43,338 bases of DNA from contig JACNGQ010000318.1 in the NCBI GenBank assembly GCA_014384025.1, positions 1 to 43,338 on the forward strand, in the 5' to 3' direction. A model generated the notes under the pieces. The model had not been told where the DNA came from and ran no database searches. It saw only the letters and a program-made list of their open reading frames with translations. Made by a program: the position numbers and the translations under genes. Within the stretch, counting starts at the first letter, position 1; each line of letters begins with the position of its first letter. This DNA comes from Planctomycetota bacterium. Its GTDB lineage: Bacteria > Planctomycetota > Phycisphaerae > Sedimentisphaerales > Anaerobacaceae. Below are positions 1 to 9,271 of this stretch, one piece after another.

Positions 1-76
1 CCTATTGATGCAAATTGCCCAAGTTAACACATCGTTAAAAGTGCGAAAGTTCACAATTACCAAGGCGCTATTTTTT

Positions 77-691
77 TTAAAGGGGCTTGAGCAGCAGCTC
101 ACGGACAACAATCTTCATCGGCCCGAACTCGTCTCCCGGATGAACCTGGAAACCAATCTTGCCGGAATCAGTGGTATCATCATGCACATCAGCGACCTGA
201 TTACCGTTAATCCATACCTGAAGATGGTCACCCTCGGTACGAACCTTTATCGTATTCCAGCCTTCGCGGTCAACTATGCTTTTGTCTTCATTCATTGTCA
301 GGAACATCTTGCCGGGACAGTACAAAGTGCCCGAATAGCAAACCGGATTCTTATATTCGAGGATATCGGCCTGGTATGCCTTCTGCGGTGACTGGTAGCG
401 GAACCAGAGACCACTGTTACAGGGCCATTCAGCACGGTAAGTCAGTGTTACAAGAAAATCCCCATATGTTTCCGTTGTAAACAAATCTCCCGGCGCGTTA
501 ATAGCACCCTGTGTCCCCACAAGGTTGCCGTTTTCAACGAACCACTTTGCGTTTCCGCTCGTTTCCCAGCCGGTCAGGTCCCTTCCGTTAAACAGCTTTA
601 CAAACCCGGCCTTATTCTGGCTCAGTTCGCTACAACCAACTAATAACATCATTACTGCCAAACATAAAACAACCAACAATCTGCGCACCAT
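77..691 (-). CDS. DUF1080 (3-keto-disaccharide hydrolase-like) lipoprotein
   Basis: A 204-residue exported protein of the DUF1080 family (PF06439), whose members act on 3-keto-glycosides and have a concanavalin-like jelly-roll fold. The family hallmarks LFNGRDLTGW near residue 34 and the central NSGLWFRYQ strand are visible, and the C-terminus IVVRELLLKPL is the usual last strand. A type II signal peptide ends in the lipobox LVGC with Cys20, so it should be lipid-anchored. I chose the ATG at 691 over the in-frame ATG at 697 because AAGGAG lies six bases ahead of it and directly abuts the other. It is the last gene of a five-gene minus-strand cluster and a distant paralogue of the gene at 4275-4955. 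Family assignment is firm; the substrate is unknown. Confidence 0.85.
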   Translation of the reverse strand: MVRRLLVVLCLAVMMLLVGCSELSQNKAGFVKLFNGRDLTGWETSGNAKWFVENGNLVGTQGAINAPGDLFTTETYGDFLVTLTYRAEWPCNSGLWFRYQSPQKAYQADILEYKNPVCYSGTLYCPGKMFLTMNEDKSIVDREGWNTIKVRTEGDHLQVWINGNQVADVHDDTTDSGKIGFQVHPGDEFGPMKIVVRELLLKPL

Positions 692-729
692 AATCATCTC
701 CTTATACCATAATCTGTGTTATTGTTATT

Positions 730-2094
730 TCAATACAAAGTAAAATTGAATTCGGTTCCGAGCCGGACTGCCCCATTGCTCTTTTTCCCTTTCCTATTTA
801 TATAAATATAAACCTTCTCCGGAGTTACCATTATCACATCATGCACTCCATCACCCGTTACGTCCCCGATGAGCATACTCCGTTCCCCCTTGCTTTTACC
901 CAACAAACCACCTCCAGGCACAGCCAAAACACCAATACGCCTGCCATGATGGTCATAGATACACCCATTGTGGGCAACTAAGATTTCATCAATGCCATCA
1001 CCCGTCCAGTCCAGCAGGCAGTGATGTCGGCTGTAGTCTGTTACAATCCGGCCCAGAAGCTCACCTTTTTCATCCAACGTCCAAATCGGGCTATTACCAA
1101 GGGGTTGATGGTCAATATCAACAACGATTTGTTGCCCGCTTACACCGGGAAAGATTCTACCAACATCCACCGACTCAAAATGATATCCTGCAACTTCCCA
1201 GATGACAGAGCCGATCCCATTAATCATAGCTACATTGTTAGCCCCGCAGCAAGTCAGCACCAATCTAAATTCTTCCGGTTTGCGGCCCCGCTGAAAAATC
1301 CGAACGCAGTCAAGATGCCCGCGCGTCTGGTCAACAGTCTTCGACTTATACACCCATCGCACAGAACCATCTGCGTTCAGCATCGCATATCCTGCCATAA
1401 TCTCATCGCGTCCGTCACAGTCAATATCGATAGGCCGGGGCTGATGAGCCGTGCGATAGCCCCCAGGGTCCTTAACGGTCCAGAGAAGATTGCCCGCCTG
1501 GTCATAAGCCCAAATCTGATGGTATCGGTCTTTTACCAGCACATCACTCGGACGGCTGCCACCACTCAAATTGCAAAACACCAGACAATCCGTTGCATCA
1601 TCGGCAATGCGAATACGTCTCTTTTCTCGACCAGTAATCCCATCAAGCTCTACTAAGTATCCTTTCGTACAAAGCACAACCTCATTCAGGCCGTCACCGT
1701 CCCAGTCGTGAATCTGACAGGCCACATCGTGGTGCCAAATCTTACGGCCGATAGATGAATTGCCCCATTTCCATAAAACTGAGCCGTCCAGCTTCTGTGT
1801 CACAGCGGTACTGGTGTAATGAACGTCGCCTTTGTTCACATTCCTGGAGCTGACGATTTCAACCTGGCCGTCACTGTCCATGTCACTGGCCACAATCCAT
1901 TGCCCTGCGTATTCGGCATCCAGAGAGATGACCTTCCAGGGCTGAATCAAGGGCGCTTTATCTTTAGGTTCACCAACGTCTTTGACGTCATAATAGACCG
2001 GACTCTTCTGTTTCGCACAAAGCGCCGTGCAAAAGCCAAATACAACCAACAAACACAGAGTCATCAGCCGTACAGGTTCCTGTATTCTAATCAT
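730..2094 (-). CDS. Secreted FG-GAP/VCBS beta-propeller protein, PL11-like
   Basis: A 454-residue exported protein built of FG-GAP/VCBS-type blades. Calcium-loop motifs recur: DMDSDGQVEIV, DWDGDGLNEVV, DIDCDGRDEIM, DWTGDGIDEIL and DVTGDGVHDVI. This architecture occurs in rhamnogalacturonan lyases of family PL11 and in non-catalytic sugar-binding propellers; I cannot tell which from the sequence. The N-terminus MIRIQEPVRL followed by a hydrophobic stretch ending CTALCA is a signal peptide. The frame stays open upstream to 2184, overlapping the preceding gene, but the extension is not signal-like and the start at 2094 leaves a sensible 58-base gap. Its position between a PF01261 enzyme and a DUF1080 enzyme argues for a role in glycan binding or cleavage in the periplasm or at the cell surface. 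Confidence 0.75.
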   Translation of the reverse strand: MIRIQEPVRLMTLCLLVVFGFCTALCAKQKSPVYYDVKDVGEPKDKAPLIQPWKVISLDAEYAGQWIVASDMDSDGQVEIVSSRNVNKGDVHYTSTAVTQKLDGSVLWKWGNSSIGRKIWHHDVACQIHDWDGDGLNEVVLCTKGYLVELDGITGREKRRIRIADDATDCLVFCNLSGGSRPSDVLVKDRYHQIWAYDQAGNLLWTVKDPGGYRTAHQPRPIDIDCDGRDEIMAGYAMLNADGSVRWVYKSKTVDQTRGHLDCVRIFQRGRKPEEFRLVLTCCGANNVAMINGIGSVIWEVAGYHFESVDVGRIFPGVSGQQIVVDIDHQPLGNSPIWTLDEKGELLGRIVTDYSRHHCLLDWTGDGIDEILVAHNGCIYDHHGRRIGVLAVPGGGLLGKSKGERSMLIGDVTGDGVHDVIMVTPEKVYIYINRKGKKSNGAVRLGTEFNFTLY

Positions 2095-2152
2095 TGTATT
2101 CAAGCTCACTAATAATATCGCGGCTATATTATTAACACGTAGCCGATAGAAT

Positions 2153-3115
2153 TTATACTGGAAAAAGAATATCCAGCATCTCATCCAATTTCTGTTTGCC
2201 TACAATTGTCGCACGGTAGATATCCGGAATATTCCACAGGTCCAGCATAATCCACTTGTCGTAGCTTTGGTTTTTCAACTCACGCAGCGTCCCTAATAAA
2301 TCCACAGTCCCATCCCCCAGGGTCAGATGTTTGCTCGTCCCCTTGCCTCCACGGAGCGTGCCGTCGGTGTCGGTAAAGTGTACGTGACCCATTCTGCGGC
2401 GAAACTTTTTCAAAAAGACAAACGGGTCGCCTCCGCCAAGCACCGTCGAATGGCTCGGGTCAAATATCAGCCGGAAGTTCGGCGAACCGATTGAATCCAC
2501 CACCTGTTCCAATAGCTCCAGCGTATGAATCGCCATTACCGGTTCAGGCTCGGTAACTACATACATCCGGCGTTCTGTAGCGTATTGGGTTAGATGAAAC
2601 CACGTATCGGCGGTCCGTTTGCAGTATTCCTCGCTTCCGGGACCGGGCCGCCCGCCGGACCAAACGCCAATGAATTCGCACCCCCACGAGGCCAGCAAAT
2701 CAACCTGCCGCTTGAGATCTGACAGGTACTTCTGACGCAGGCTTTTTTCGGCACTGCCGCAACTGCCCTCGCGAGACATCCCCTGAAGTGACATTATCTG
2801 TAGTCCAATATCATCATACTGCTTTTTAAGTGTAAGGGCCTCTGTCGGCGTTTTGGGATACGGTTTTGGCCATGGAACCAGCTCAACACCTTCGTAACCA
2901 CAACTCTTGATAAGCTTCAAAACCTGAGTTATATCCATTTTGTAGCCGTACGACCTTCGAGATGACATAAAACCATTCAGTCCCACTGCCGTTCGCCACC
3001 GCTTTGAGCTAAAACCTGATTGGCCTGATGCAACACTGCCACTCAAAGCTGTAGCCCCTGCAGTGACGGCCCCTAAAACCTCAAGAAACTTTCTGCGATT
3101 CATTTGGTTATCCAT
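2153..3115 (-). CDS. Tat-exported sugar isomerase/hydratase-like TIM barrel (PF01261)
   Basis: A 320-residue xylose isomerase-like TIM-barrel protein (AP endonuclease 2 superfamily, PF01261). The N-terminus MNRRKFLEVLGA is a twin-arginine signal with a hydrophobic core ending ASG. Visible family elements are GYEGVELVPW on beta-strand 2, EPEPVMA and RLIFDPSH with likely metal-binding Glu and Asp/His residues, and MGHVHFTDTDG. Members beside DUF1080 proteins hydrate or isomerise keto-sugar intermediates, and periplasmic export here matches its lipoprotein neighbours. It starts four bases after the stop of the DUF2961 gene, and its AAGGA ribosome-binding site lies inside that gene's last codons, so the two are probably translationally coupled. 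The exact reaction is inferred from context. Confidence 0.85.
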   Translation of the reverse strand: MDNQMNRRKFLEVLGAVTAGATALSGSVASGQSGFSSKRWRTAVGLNGFMSSRRSYGYKMDITQVLKLIKSCGYEGVELVPWPKPYPKTPTEALTLKKQYDDIGLQIMSLQGMSREGSCGSAEKSLRQKYLSDLKRQVDLLASWGCEFIGVWSGGRPGPGSEEYCKRTADTWFHLTQYATERRMYVVTEPEPVMAIHTLELLEQVVDSIGSPNFRLIFDPSHSTVLGGGDPFVFLKKFRRRMGHVHFTDTDGTLRGGKGTSKHLTLGDGTVDLLGTLRELKNQSYDKWIMLDLWNIPDIYRATIVGKQKLDEMLDILFPV

Positions 3116-3118
3116 CCG

Positions 3119-4204
3119 CTAATCCTTCCAGATATCCGCTGTCCTCGCTTTTACATCCGGCATCCGGGGCAGCGTAGCGCTGGGGACAGGCTCATACCAG
3201 AACGTCGCACACGACCAGTCATCCTGCGTTTCGGCCAGGCCGTTTTTCCAGGCAATCTGCTGAATCGTTATCCGGCATTCCTCCCGCCACAAAATCGGGT
3301 CAGGCAGATGCCAGCGATACATCGAGACGAAGTTTTTCTCATCCAGGCTGCAGCCGTTATAAAGAAACGGCGTCTGCTGCATACCGTAGGACAGGCACAC
3401 ATAATCTTCGCTTCCTGTGCCGCAAATCGTAGGAAAGTCGGTGTCGCCGTCCATATAAATCTTTATCTCTCCTTCACCCCACCACTGGCCGGGTGTCAGG
3501 TTGCGTATGCCGATGAGCGCACCCATAAAGCGGCCTTTGTTCTTTCGCTGCGGCAGCATTACAAAATCCTTCTTTATCGTTGTCGGATTTTCCCTGCGGA
3601 ACAACACATGCAACCGGCCTACATCGGTCGGGTGCTTATCTGCGATTGTATAATCAATCTGATAAAACAACGGAACATCCTTTTCGCCGTCGTTGGTCAA
3701 TGTAATCTTCGCTCGTTTACTAAAAGGCATTGGCAGCCATATATTCATACCGGCATTTTGACCCAAAGAATGCACTGCTGAATGATACGGCATCACCTTT
3801 CCATGCGCAAATCCCATAAAATCACCAATCGGACATTCGACGCTCGGATGCTCCTGCCCGTCCCACCAGGCGCGAATCACCAGAGACCGCAGATTAAGGG
3901 GGCTTCTTTGTGTCGTCATCCAGATATGCCGAATCGTCCCCGGCCCCTCAATATCACAAAGCTGCACCTCCTGACCGGCTTTCAATGTTATCGCCGGAGC
4001 ACCCTTTCGCCCAGCGCCGAGTTTGCTCGCCGCCTTACCCCCCTGCCCCGGAGCACCTGTAGGATTCTCAAAACAAATCGAATGCGATACAAGGCCCGTA
4101 TCCAACAAATACGGCTCAGTGACGATGTCCACTGTTCGCTGACAGGATATGCATCCCAACATAATCACAAACAGTAAAATACAAGACACAATTTGCTTAG
4201 CCAT
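3119..4204 (-). CDS. DUF2961 (GH172-like) lipoprotein
   Basis: A 361-residue DUF2961 protein (PF11175), the family that contains the GH172 fructo- and arabinofuranosidases. Recognisable segments are the N-terminal IRHIWMTTQ strand, WWDGQEHPSVECPIGDFMG and the GTGSEDYVC motif, whose Glu is the conserved acidic residue of the family. The N-terminus MAKQIVSCILLFVIMLGC is a lipoprotein signal (lipobox MLGC, with a second Cys three residues on). I set the start at the ATG at 4204, with AAAGGAG eight bases ahead; a GTG at 4219 is part of that region rather than a start. It lies between a DUF1080 gene (70-base gap) and the PF01261 gene (overlapping signals). A glycosidase role on furanosides or a related sugar is plausible but not provable here. 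Confidence 0.83.
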   Translation of the reverse strand: MAKQIVSCILLFVIMLGCISCQRTVDIVTEPYLLDTGLVSHSICFENPTGAPGQGGKAASKLGAGRKGAPAITLKAGQEVQLCDIEGPGTIRHIWMTTQRSPLNLRSLVIRAWWDGQEHPSVECPIGDFMGFAHGKVMPYHSAVHSLGQNAGMNIWLPMPFSKRAKITLTNDGEKDVPLFYQIDYTIADKHPTDVGRLHVLFRRENPTTIKKDFVMLPQRKNKGRFMGALIGIRNLTPGQWWGEGEIKIYMDGDTDFPTICGTGSEDYVCLSYGMQQTPFLYNGCSLDEKNFVSMYRWHLPDPILWREECRITIQQIAWKNGLAETQDDWSCATFWYEPVPSATLPRMPDVKARTADIWKD

Positions 4205-4274
4205 TATCTCTCCTTTCACAAAGATAAGTTGGTATTATCAAACAGTTTCTTTTGCGGGCAAGGCCTGCTCGTTA

Positions 4275-4955
4275 TTAATCCAGCGGCTCAATATATATGT
4301 TTCTAAATTCAATCGGACCACCTTCGCTTTGCAGGCATATCCACCCGGAAGTATCCGAAGGATCGGTACCTATGTTCTGGAGAACACCATTGACATAACA
4401 GCGAATAACATCCTGGTCACAATCGATATCATAGCGGTTCCATTGTCCCGGCGTTTTTTCGCTGCTCTGCTGTTTCTTGGTTACACTAACGAATTGCCTG
4501 TTAACATCCTGCCTGTCCCGGCCGTCAACAGTAATACCGGTGCCGTTGATAAGGACGAAATCACCGGCACTGCCACCTTTTAACTGGCACTCTATGCATC
4601 GGGGCCAAACTTTATCCTCCCCACTGGAATGCAGCAGCACACCGCTGTTGGATGGTTCGCCCGTCCATCGCCATTCCAGGTGAAGCTTGTAGTTTTTATA
4701 TTCGGCTTTGGTCCGCATATAACCATTGGGCTTCCCTTCACAACGTACAACGCCGTTTCTTACCGACCAAATTTTGTTCACATCGATTGTTTCATCCGGA
4801 ATGAACAACTTCCAGCCGGCAAGGTCTTTGCCGTTGAAGAGCATTGTCTTTTTGCCCGGCTCAATCGGCCCGGCCACTCCCTGACAGCCCATAAATGTCG
4901 ACAAAATTACTACCAGAACACTCAATACCAACAATCTTCCTGCTACTCGCTTCAT
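4275..4955 (-). CDS. DUF1080 (3-keto-disaccharide hydrolase-like) lipoprotein, first gene of the cluster
   Basis: A 226-residue DUF1080 protein. Hallmarks are MLFNGKDLAGWKLF, the paired EWRWTGEPSNSGVLLH strand, WPRCIECQLKGG and a C-terminal IEFRNIYIEPLD; these match the family's usual boundaries. The signal peptide ends in a lipobox (FMGC, Cys24). The ATG at 4955 is supported by a strong GGAGG seven bases upstream; the frame continues 51 codons further upstream without another ribosome-binding site, so I read that part as leader DNA. The divergent lepB gene begins 215 bases away, and promoters for both directions must lie between. As the promoter-proximal gene of a five-gene cluster it is probably the key enzyme, perhaps acting on a 3-keto-glycoside made elsewhere in the genome. 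Confidence 0.85.
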   Translation of the reverse strand: MKRVAGRLLVLSVLVVILSTFMGCQGVAGPIEPGKKTMLFNGKDLAGWKLFIPDETIDVNKIWSVRNGVVRCEGKPNGYMRTKAEYKNYKLHLEWRWTGEPSNSGVLLHSSGEDKVWPRCIECQLKGGSAGDFVLINGTGITVDGRDRQDVNRQFVSVTKKQQSSEKTPGQWNRYDIDCDQDVIRCYVNGVLQNIGTDPSDTSGWICLQSEGGPIEFRNIYIEPLD

Positions 4956-5170
4956 GGTTTTGCCTCCAATAATCCATTTTTCAATCGAAATTTTCCCTTT
5001 GATGTACTTAGCCACGCAGCCAAGCCTCGATATCACACAAAAATACCAAATTCCCGCAACAAACGCAACCGTAACAAGAAACATATTCTCAAGCATAATA
5101 AAGAACAAGGCTTAAATTTTCACGTATAGTATTACACTCACCCTGTCGATAATATTTTATGGAGGTTAAA

Positions 5171-5872
5171 ATGAATAAACAAAAAGTTACAAGATTGATT
5201 TACAAGCTCTGGAAAGAATGGCGAGTGACCATTTTTTTCATAGTTTTTGTTATAGTACCTGCAAAATCAAGTTTAGCTGACTGGAATTGGGTCCCAACCG
5301 GCTCTATGAATCCCACCATACTGGAAGGTGATTTGATCTACGTGAATAAAATCGCCTATGATCTGCGTTTTCCTCTTACTCTGCATCGGCTCGCAAAATG
5401 GGCGAATCCACAAAGAGGTGACATAGTAGTTTGTTTTTCTCCCGATGAGGGAACTCGATTAGTCAAGAGAGTAGTAGGACAGCCTGGCGACATAATCGAA
5501 TTAAGAAACAATACGCTTTTTCTAAATGGAGAACCAGCCGGCTATACAAAAATCGACTCAAAATACAAAGAATATCTGCCCGGCAAGTTGAAAGAAAAGT
5601 GCACATTGGCGATGGAAGACCTGGATGGACTTTCTCACGCGGTAATGAGCATCCCTTCAATTACTGCTATCCGCAGCTTCGGACCAATCAAGATACCACA
5701 GAACAGCTACTTTGTTATGGGTGACAACAGGGACAATAGCAAGGATTCAAGATATTTCGGATTTGTGGAAAGAAAATTCATCATCGGAAAAGCAAAGGGA
5801 GTAATCACCTCATTCGATATTACCGACAAATATCAGCCCAGACTCAAGAGGTTCTTCGCCTCTTTGAAATAG
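5171..5872 (+). CDS. lepB: Signal peptidase I
   Basis: A 233-residue S26-family leader peptidase that removes type I signal peptides at the outer face of the inner membrane. One transmembrane helix (about residues 19-36) precedes the catalytic box VPTGSMNPTI with nucleophile Ser45. The general-base Lys99 is in RLVKRVVGQPGD, and the C-terminal signature MGDNRDNSKDSRYFG is complete. The ATG at 5171 has GGAGG five bases ahead and is preferred over an in-frame ATG at 5159. It stands alone, divergent from the sugar cluster and convergent with the small membrane gene at 5895. Nothing is missing from the catalytic core; it may be one of several paralogues, as is common in planctomycetes. Confidence 0.92.
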   Translation: MNKQKVTRLIYKLWKEWRVTIFFIVFVIVPAKSSLADWNWVPTGSMNPTILEGDLIYVNKIAYDLRFPLTLHRLAKWANPQRGDIVVCFSPDEGTRLVKRVVGQPGDIIELRNNTLFLNGEPAGYTKIDSKYKEYLPGKLKEKCTLAMEDLDGLSHAVMSIPSITAIRSFGPIKIPQNSYFVMGDNRDNSKDSRYFGFVERKFIIGKAKGVITSFDITDKYQPRLKRFFASLK

Positions 5873-5894
5873 CTTCTTCAAACCAGCCTATCTT

Positions 5895-6260
5895 TCAGTC
5901 TGAGTCTTTTGTGAATAATTTTGCCGTCTCGTCATTCAGCAAAACCCAGATAGTGTAAATACCAATCATTGTTCCAAATGGGATTTGGAATAAATCCAAA
6001 ACGGCAATTATCAGAACCAGAACCCTCGCCCAGCTCCTGTGTTTAAGAAGCCCGACACCACCGATAATCTCCGGCACAGATAATGTAATAAAAAATACAG
6101 CTATCGCAGTGGCAACAACCGAAGTGATAGCCATTGCCTCCGGGTCTCCTGAGATAACTCCCGCCCCGGCAATAACCACAAAAGCAAAACAGGCAATTAA
6201 TACTCCAATAATACCAAATCCGATATTTAGTGCTGCTACAAGAGTGACATGTTTTTCCAT
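5895..6260 (-). CDS. Small four-TM membrane protein, function unknown
   Basis: A 121-residue protein with four predicted membrane helices. The second half, with HRSWARVLVLIIAVL and the terminal IGIYTIWVLLNDETAKLF, is a pattern I recognise from many uncharacterised four-TM proteins of soil and sediment bacteria. The C-terminal DETAKLF segment is the most conserved part of such proteins. I set the start at the ATG at 6260 because the frame upstream (MRGKGRE) is the translated ribosome-binding region. It lies 36 bases downstream of the oligoendopeptidase gene on the same strand and may be co-transcribed with it. No function can be assigned. Confidence 0.7.
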   Translation of the reverse strand: MEKHVTLVAALNIGFGIIGVLIACFAFVVIAGAGVISGDPEAMAITSVVATAIAVFFITLSVPEIIGGVGLLKHRSWARVLVLIIAVLDLFQIPFGTMIGIYTIWVLLNDETAKLFTKDSD

Positions 6261-6296
6261 TTCTCTACCCTTTCCTCTCAAAATTTACATTTCAAA

Positions 6297-8183
6297 CTAT
6301 TTTCCCTTTTTATCTAAAATAGCCTCGATTTCGTCCATAGTGCGATTCATTGCTTCCATCGTTTTATTAAACGGCTCGGCGCTCGTCATATCCACCCCCG
6401 CCTTTTTCAAAAGATCAATCGGATAATCGCTGCCGCCGGATGATATAAATTCAACGAATTTTCCGACCGCGCCTTTTTCTCTGTCCAAAACCTTTTCCGC
6501 TAAAGCAGTAGAAGCAGTAAAAGATGTCGAATACTGATATACATAGAAATTATAATAAAAATGCGGGATGTATGCCCATTCAATCGCATACAGGTCATCG
6601 ATATGGCAGACTCCCTTATCATGGCCATAGTATTTCTTAAGAATCTCGCCGTATAATTCGCTCAGAACATCCCCCGTCAGCGGCTCACCACGTTCGGCCT
6701 TCTCGTGGATACGCAGCTCGAACTCCGCAAACTGGGTCTGCCGAAAAACCGTCCCTTTGATTCCATCTAAGTAATTCATCAGCAAAGATAAGCGTGTGTC
6801 ATCATCTTTTATTTCTTCGAGCATCTTGTGAATCAGCAGGGCCTCGTTAAAAGTGGAAGCCACTTCTGCGACAAAAATCGAATAGTCGGCTGTCGGATAG
6901 GGCTGATTCTTATTGGAATAATAACTGTGCATCGCATGACCCAGCTCATGAGCCAATGTACTTACATCATCATACTGGCCGTTATAATTCAAAAGGATGT
7001 AAGGATGAACATCGTAGGCGCTGCCGTTGCAATAACCGCCCGAGCGTTTGCCCGGCGTCGGATAAACATCAATCCATCGATCCTTGAAGGCCTTCTCTAC
7101 AACACGGCCATAGCTGCTTCCTAACGGTTTTACCGAATCAACTGCGAGCTTTTTTGCTTCATCGAATGTGTATTTCAAATCAAGGCCTTTAACAACCGGA
7201 GCATATATGTCCGAATACTTTAACGTCTCTACACCAAGCATTCGTTTTTTCAGATTCAGATAGCGATGGAATGAATCAAGATTATTGCTTACATTTTCGA
7301 TAAGTGCCAAATACACTTCTGTCGGAATGTTATTTTCGTCCAGCGAGCTGTGAAGCGAAGAATCATAGCCGCGCGTACGGGCGTAAAACATGTCCTTCTT
7401 CACATTCGCATAAAGCTGTGTGCCGAAAGTCCCTTTGAACTTTGTAAATGTGTCCCAGAACGCCTGAAATACGGTTTCGCGGTCCTCTCGATTGGGCGAG
7501 GCCCGATGCTGTGCATATCCGGCCTTGGTCAGCTTGGCCGTAGTGCCGTCACTTAACGTAATCTCAGGATAAGGCAGCTCCGCATTGCTGAAGACCGAAA
7601 AAATTGAGGATGGCCCGCCGGCCAACAAGCTCGCTTCGGCAAGTATCTTTTCTTCTTTATCTGATAACGTATGAGCCTTCGTCCGCTGTATGTCATATAA
7701 CGGCATCTTATAGATTTTCAGGCCGCGATCCTGCTCAATAAACTCATCGATTTTATCCTTATCCATTTCGGCAATTTCCGGCCTTATAAACGCAGCCTTC
7801 GAACTGTAATCAGTGCTAAGCTGCTGGATTTCCTGCTTCATTGCCAGATACTTAGAATTGCCAACATCCTCATCGGATTTCATATTAGCATAGCTGTACA
7901 GACGTCCAAAGTCTTTCGATACCCCGCTGTTAAACTCCAGGCAAGCTAATAATTCGGACGCAGAATTTGCTAATTTGCCTTTGTATCCGCTCACTTGGTC
8001 AAACTTAGCAACGAGCTCTCGCTTGGCCGTATTCCATGCCTCGACCGATGAGTAAAGGTCTTCCAGATTCCATTTGTATTTATCTGAAATTTCCGCTCTT
8101 TCACGAGTTTGAGCTAAAACCTGAGCCGGCGAAAATGTAATAACTGTCATCAATAAAATAATGACTTTTAGAGCTTTGTTCAT
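6297..8183 (-). CDS. pepF: Oligoendopeptidase F, exported form (M3 family)
   Basis: A 628-residue zinc metallopeptidase of family M3B. The zinc motif LAHELGHAMH lies around residue 412, followed by the third ligand in the VAEVASTFNEALL helix. The N-terminal helical region with YKWNLEDLYSSVEAW is the usual oligoendopeptidase F start. Unlike cytoplasmic PepF, this protein has a signal peptide (MNKALKVIILLMTVITF, ending VLAQ), so it probably degrades oligopeptides in the periplasm. A ribosome-binding GGGAAG precedes the ATG. The length matches the family. The small membrane gene at 5895 follows on the same strand; the upstream gene is an EamA transporter 130 bases away. Confidence 0.92.
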   Translation of the reverse strand: MNKALKVIILLMTVITFSPAQVLAQTRERAEISDKYKWNLEDLYSSVEAWNTAKRELVAKFDQVSGYKGKLANSASELLACLEFNSGVSKDFGRLYSYANMKSDEDVGNSKYLAMKQEIQQLSTDYSSKAAFIRPEIAEMDKDKIDEFIEQDRGLKIYKMPLYDIQRTKAHTLSDKEEKILAEASLLAGGPSSIFSVFSNAELPYPEITLSDGTTAKLTKAGYAQHRASPNREDRETVFQAFWDTFTKFKGTFGTQLYANVKKDMFYARTRGYDSSLHSSLDENNIPTEVYLALIENVSNNLDSFHRYLNLKKRMLGVETLKYSDIYAPVVKGLDLKYTFDEAKKLAVDSVKPLGSSYGRVVEKAFKDRWIDVYPTPGKRSGGYCNGSAYDVHPYILLNYNGQYDDVSTLAHELGHAMHSYYSNKNQPYPTADYSIFVAEVASTFNEALLIHKMLEEIKDDDTRLSLLMNYLDGIKGTVFRQTQFAEFELRIHEKAERGEPLTGDVLSELYGEILKKYYGHDKGVCHIDDLYAIEWAYIPHFYYNFYVYQYSTSFTASTALAEKVLDREKGAVGKFVEFISSGGSDYPIDLLKKAGVDMTSAEPFNKTMEAMNRTMDEIEAILDKKGK

Positions 8184-8313
8184 AATTGTCTTCCCGTTGA
8201 GTAAATTTCATTAAACATCTTTACCATTCTTAGTTGCTAAACCAGACAACATATCTTAATGGACCCGACAGATTATTTCAATCTTGCAACTTCAGAATTT
8301 CACAATCAGCCAA

Positions 8314-9240
8314 TTAAGATTCACGCTTGAGGTGCCCCTGTGCCCAGACAGCAAGTCCTGAGCCAATTAACAAAACAACTCCGAAAAGCAACTGAAGAAT
8401 ATTTAAAGATTCCTTGAAAACGACATAGGAAATCGCAAGGACGATAAACGGCTGCCCCAACATAATGAGCGCAGGGATTGTCGCCCCGATGCGTCTCATC
8501 GCCGAATAATACAGTGTATGGGATAATGCTATGGCCGTGGCCCCGGATATCACAACGCACGCCCATTGCCAGGGGCCCATTTTAACACAATCTCCCAGAT
8601 CACCGAACAACAGCCCAAGCACGAAAAGTCCCGCAACCGTATAAATGCTGATAACTGAAAAACCGTGACGGGAGTCAATATCTCTAAAGGCGATTCTCGC
8701 AGAAACTATATACACCGCCCACATAAACGCCATGGAAAGAGTAAGAACTATACCGGTTAAAGTCCCGGCTGCCGAGAAATCCTCCTTGAAACACATCACG
8801 CCGATTACTCCGGTCGCCGAAAGCACCAGCCCCGACCAGAAACGTTTGCTTCTGACTAATGCTCTTTCCTCGGTAAAGAATATCAAAGAAAAACCCGCTA
8901 TCCAAACAAGAGAAGATTTCGCCAACAGAACCATAAAGGCAGGTCCGATATAATAAAAAGCACAGGCAAACAAACTCTGCATAACAACATTTGCCACACC
9001 GGGCACAGCAGCTCTTCGCCAGACCCTTGCATTCACCCGGCCTTTCTTAATGGAAAAGATAAGAAACGGCATCCATAGCAGACATGCCACCGAATATCGC
9101 AGCAGGTTTTGGATCCAGGAATCCAGATACCCCGAAAGATATTTTATAAAAATCGGCCCTAATGACCAGAAAGTCAGGGCACCAATGCTGGCAAAGGTTG
9201 CTGATAAATCTACTTTTCGGATATTGCTACCATCACTCAC
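8314..9240 (-). CDS. EamA/DMT-family transporter
   Basis: A 308-residue inner-membrane protein of the drug/metabolite transporter superfamily, with ten predicted helices in two EamA repeats. The first repeat begins ALTFWSLGPIFIKYL and the second begins near GIVLTLSMAFMWAVY; the end of the second, IGATIPALIMLGQPFIVL, is typical. I prefer the GTG at 9240, which has GGAG seven bases upstream, over a GTG at 9276 that has no ribosome-binding site and sits in an inverted repeat. The longer version would add MPKSQLNRWSFF. Substrate unknown; such proteins often export amino acids or metabolites. Confidence 0.87.
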   Translation of the reverse strand: MSDGSNIRKVDLSATFASIGALTFWSLGPIFIKYLSGYLDSWIQNLLRYSVACLLWMPFLIFSIKKGRVNARVWRRAAVPGVANVVMQSLFACAFYYIGPAFMVLLAKSSLVWIAGFSLIFFTEERALVRSKRFWSGLVLSATGVIGVMCFKEDFSAAGTLTGIVLTLSMAFMWAVYIVSARIAFRDIDSRHGFSVISIYTVAGLFVLGLLFGDLGDCVKMGPWQWACVVISGATAIALSHTLYYSAMRRIGATIPALIMLGQPFIVLAISYVVFKESLNILQLLFGVVLLIGSGLAVWAQGHLKRES

Positions 9241-9271
9241 GAAGAAACTCCATCTATTCAGTTGGGATTTT

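Noticed and set aside
1021-1656. A 211-codon plus-strand frame inside the FG-GAP gene
   Set aside because: It is antisense to repeated calcium-loop motifs that are clearly coding on the minus strand.
4956-5108. A 51-codon N-terminal extension of the first DUF1080 protein
   Set aside because: The GGAGG-preceded ATG at 4955 starts a perfect lipoprotein signal; the extension would bury it.
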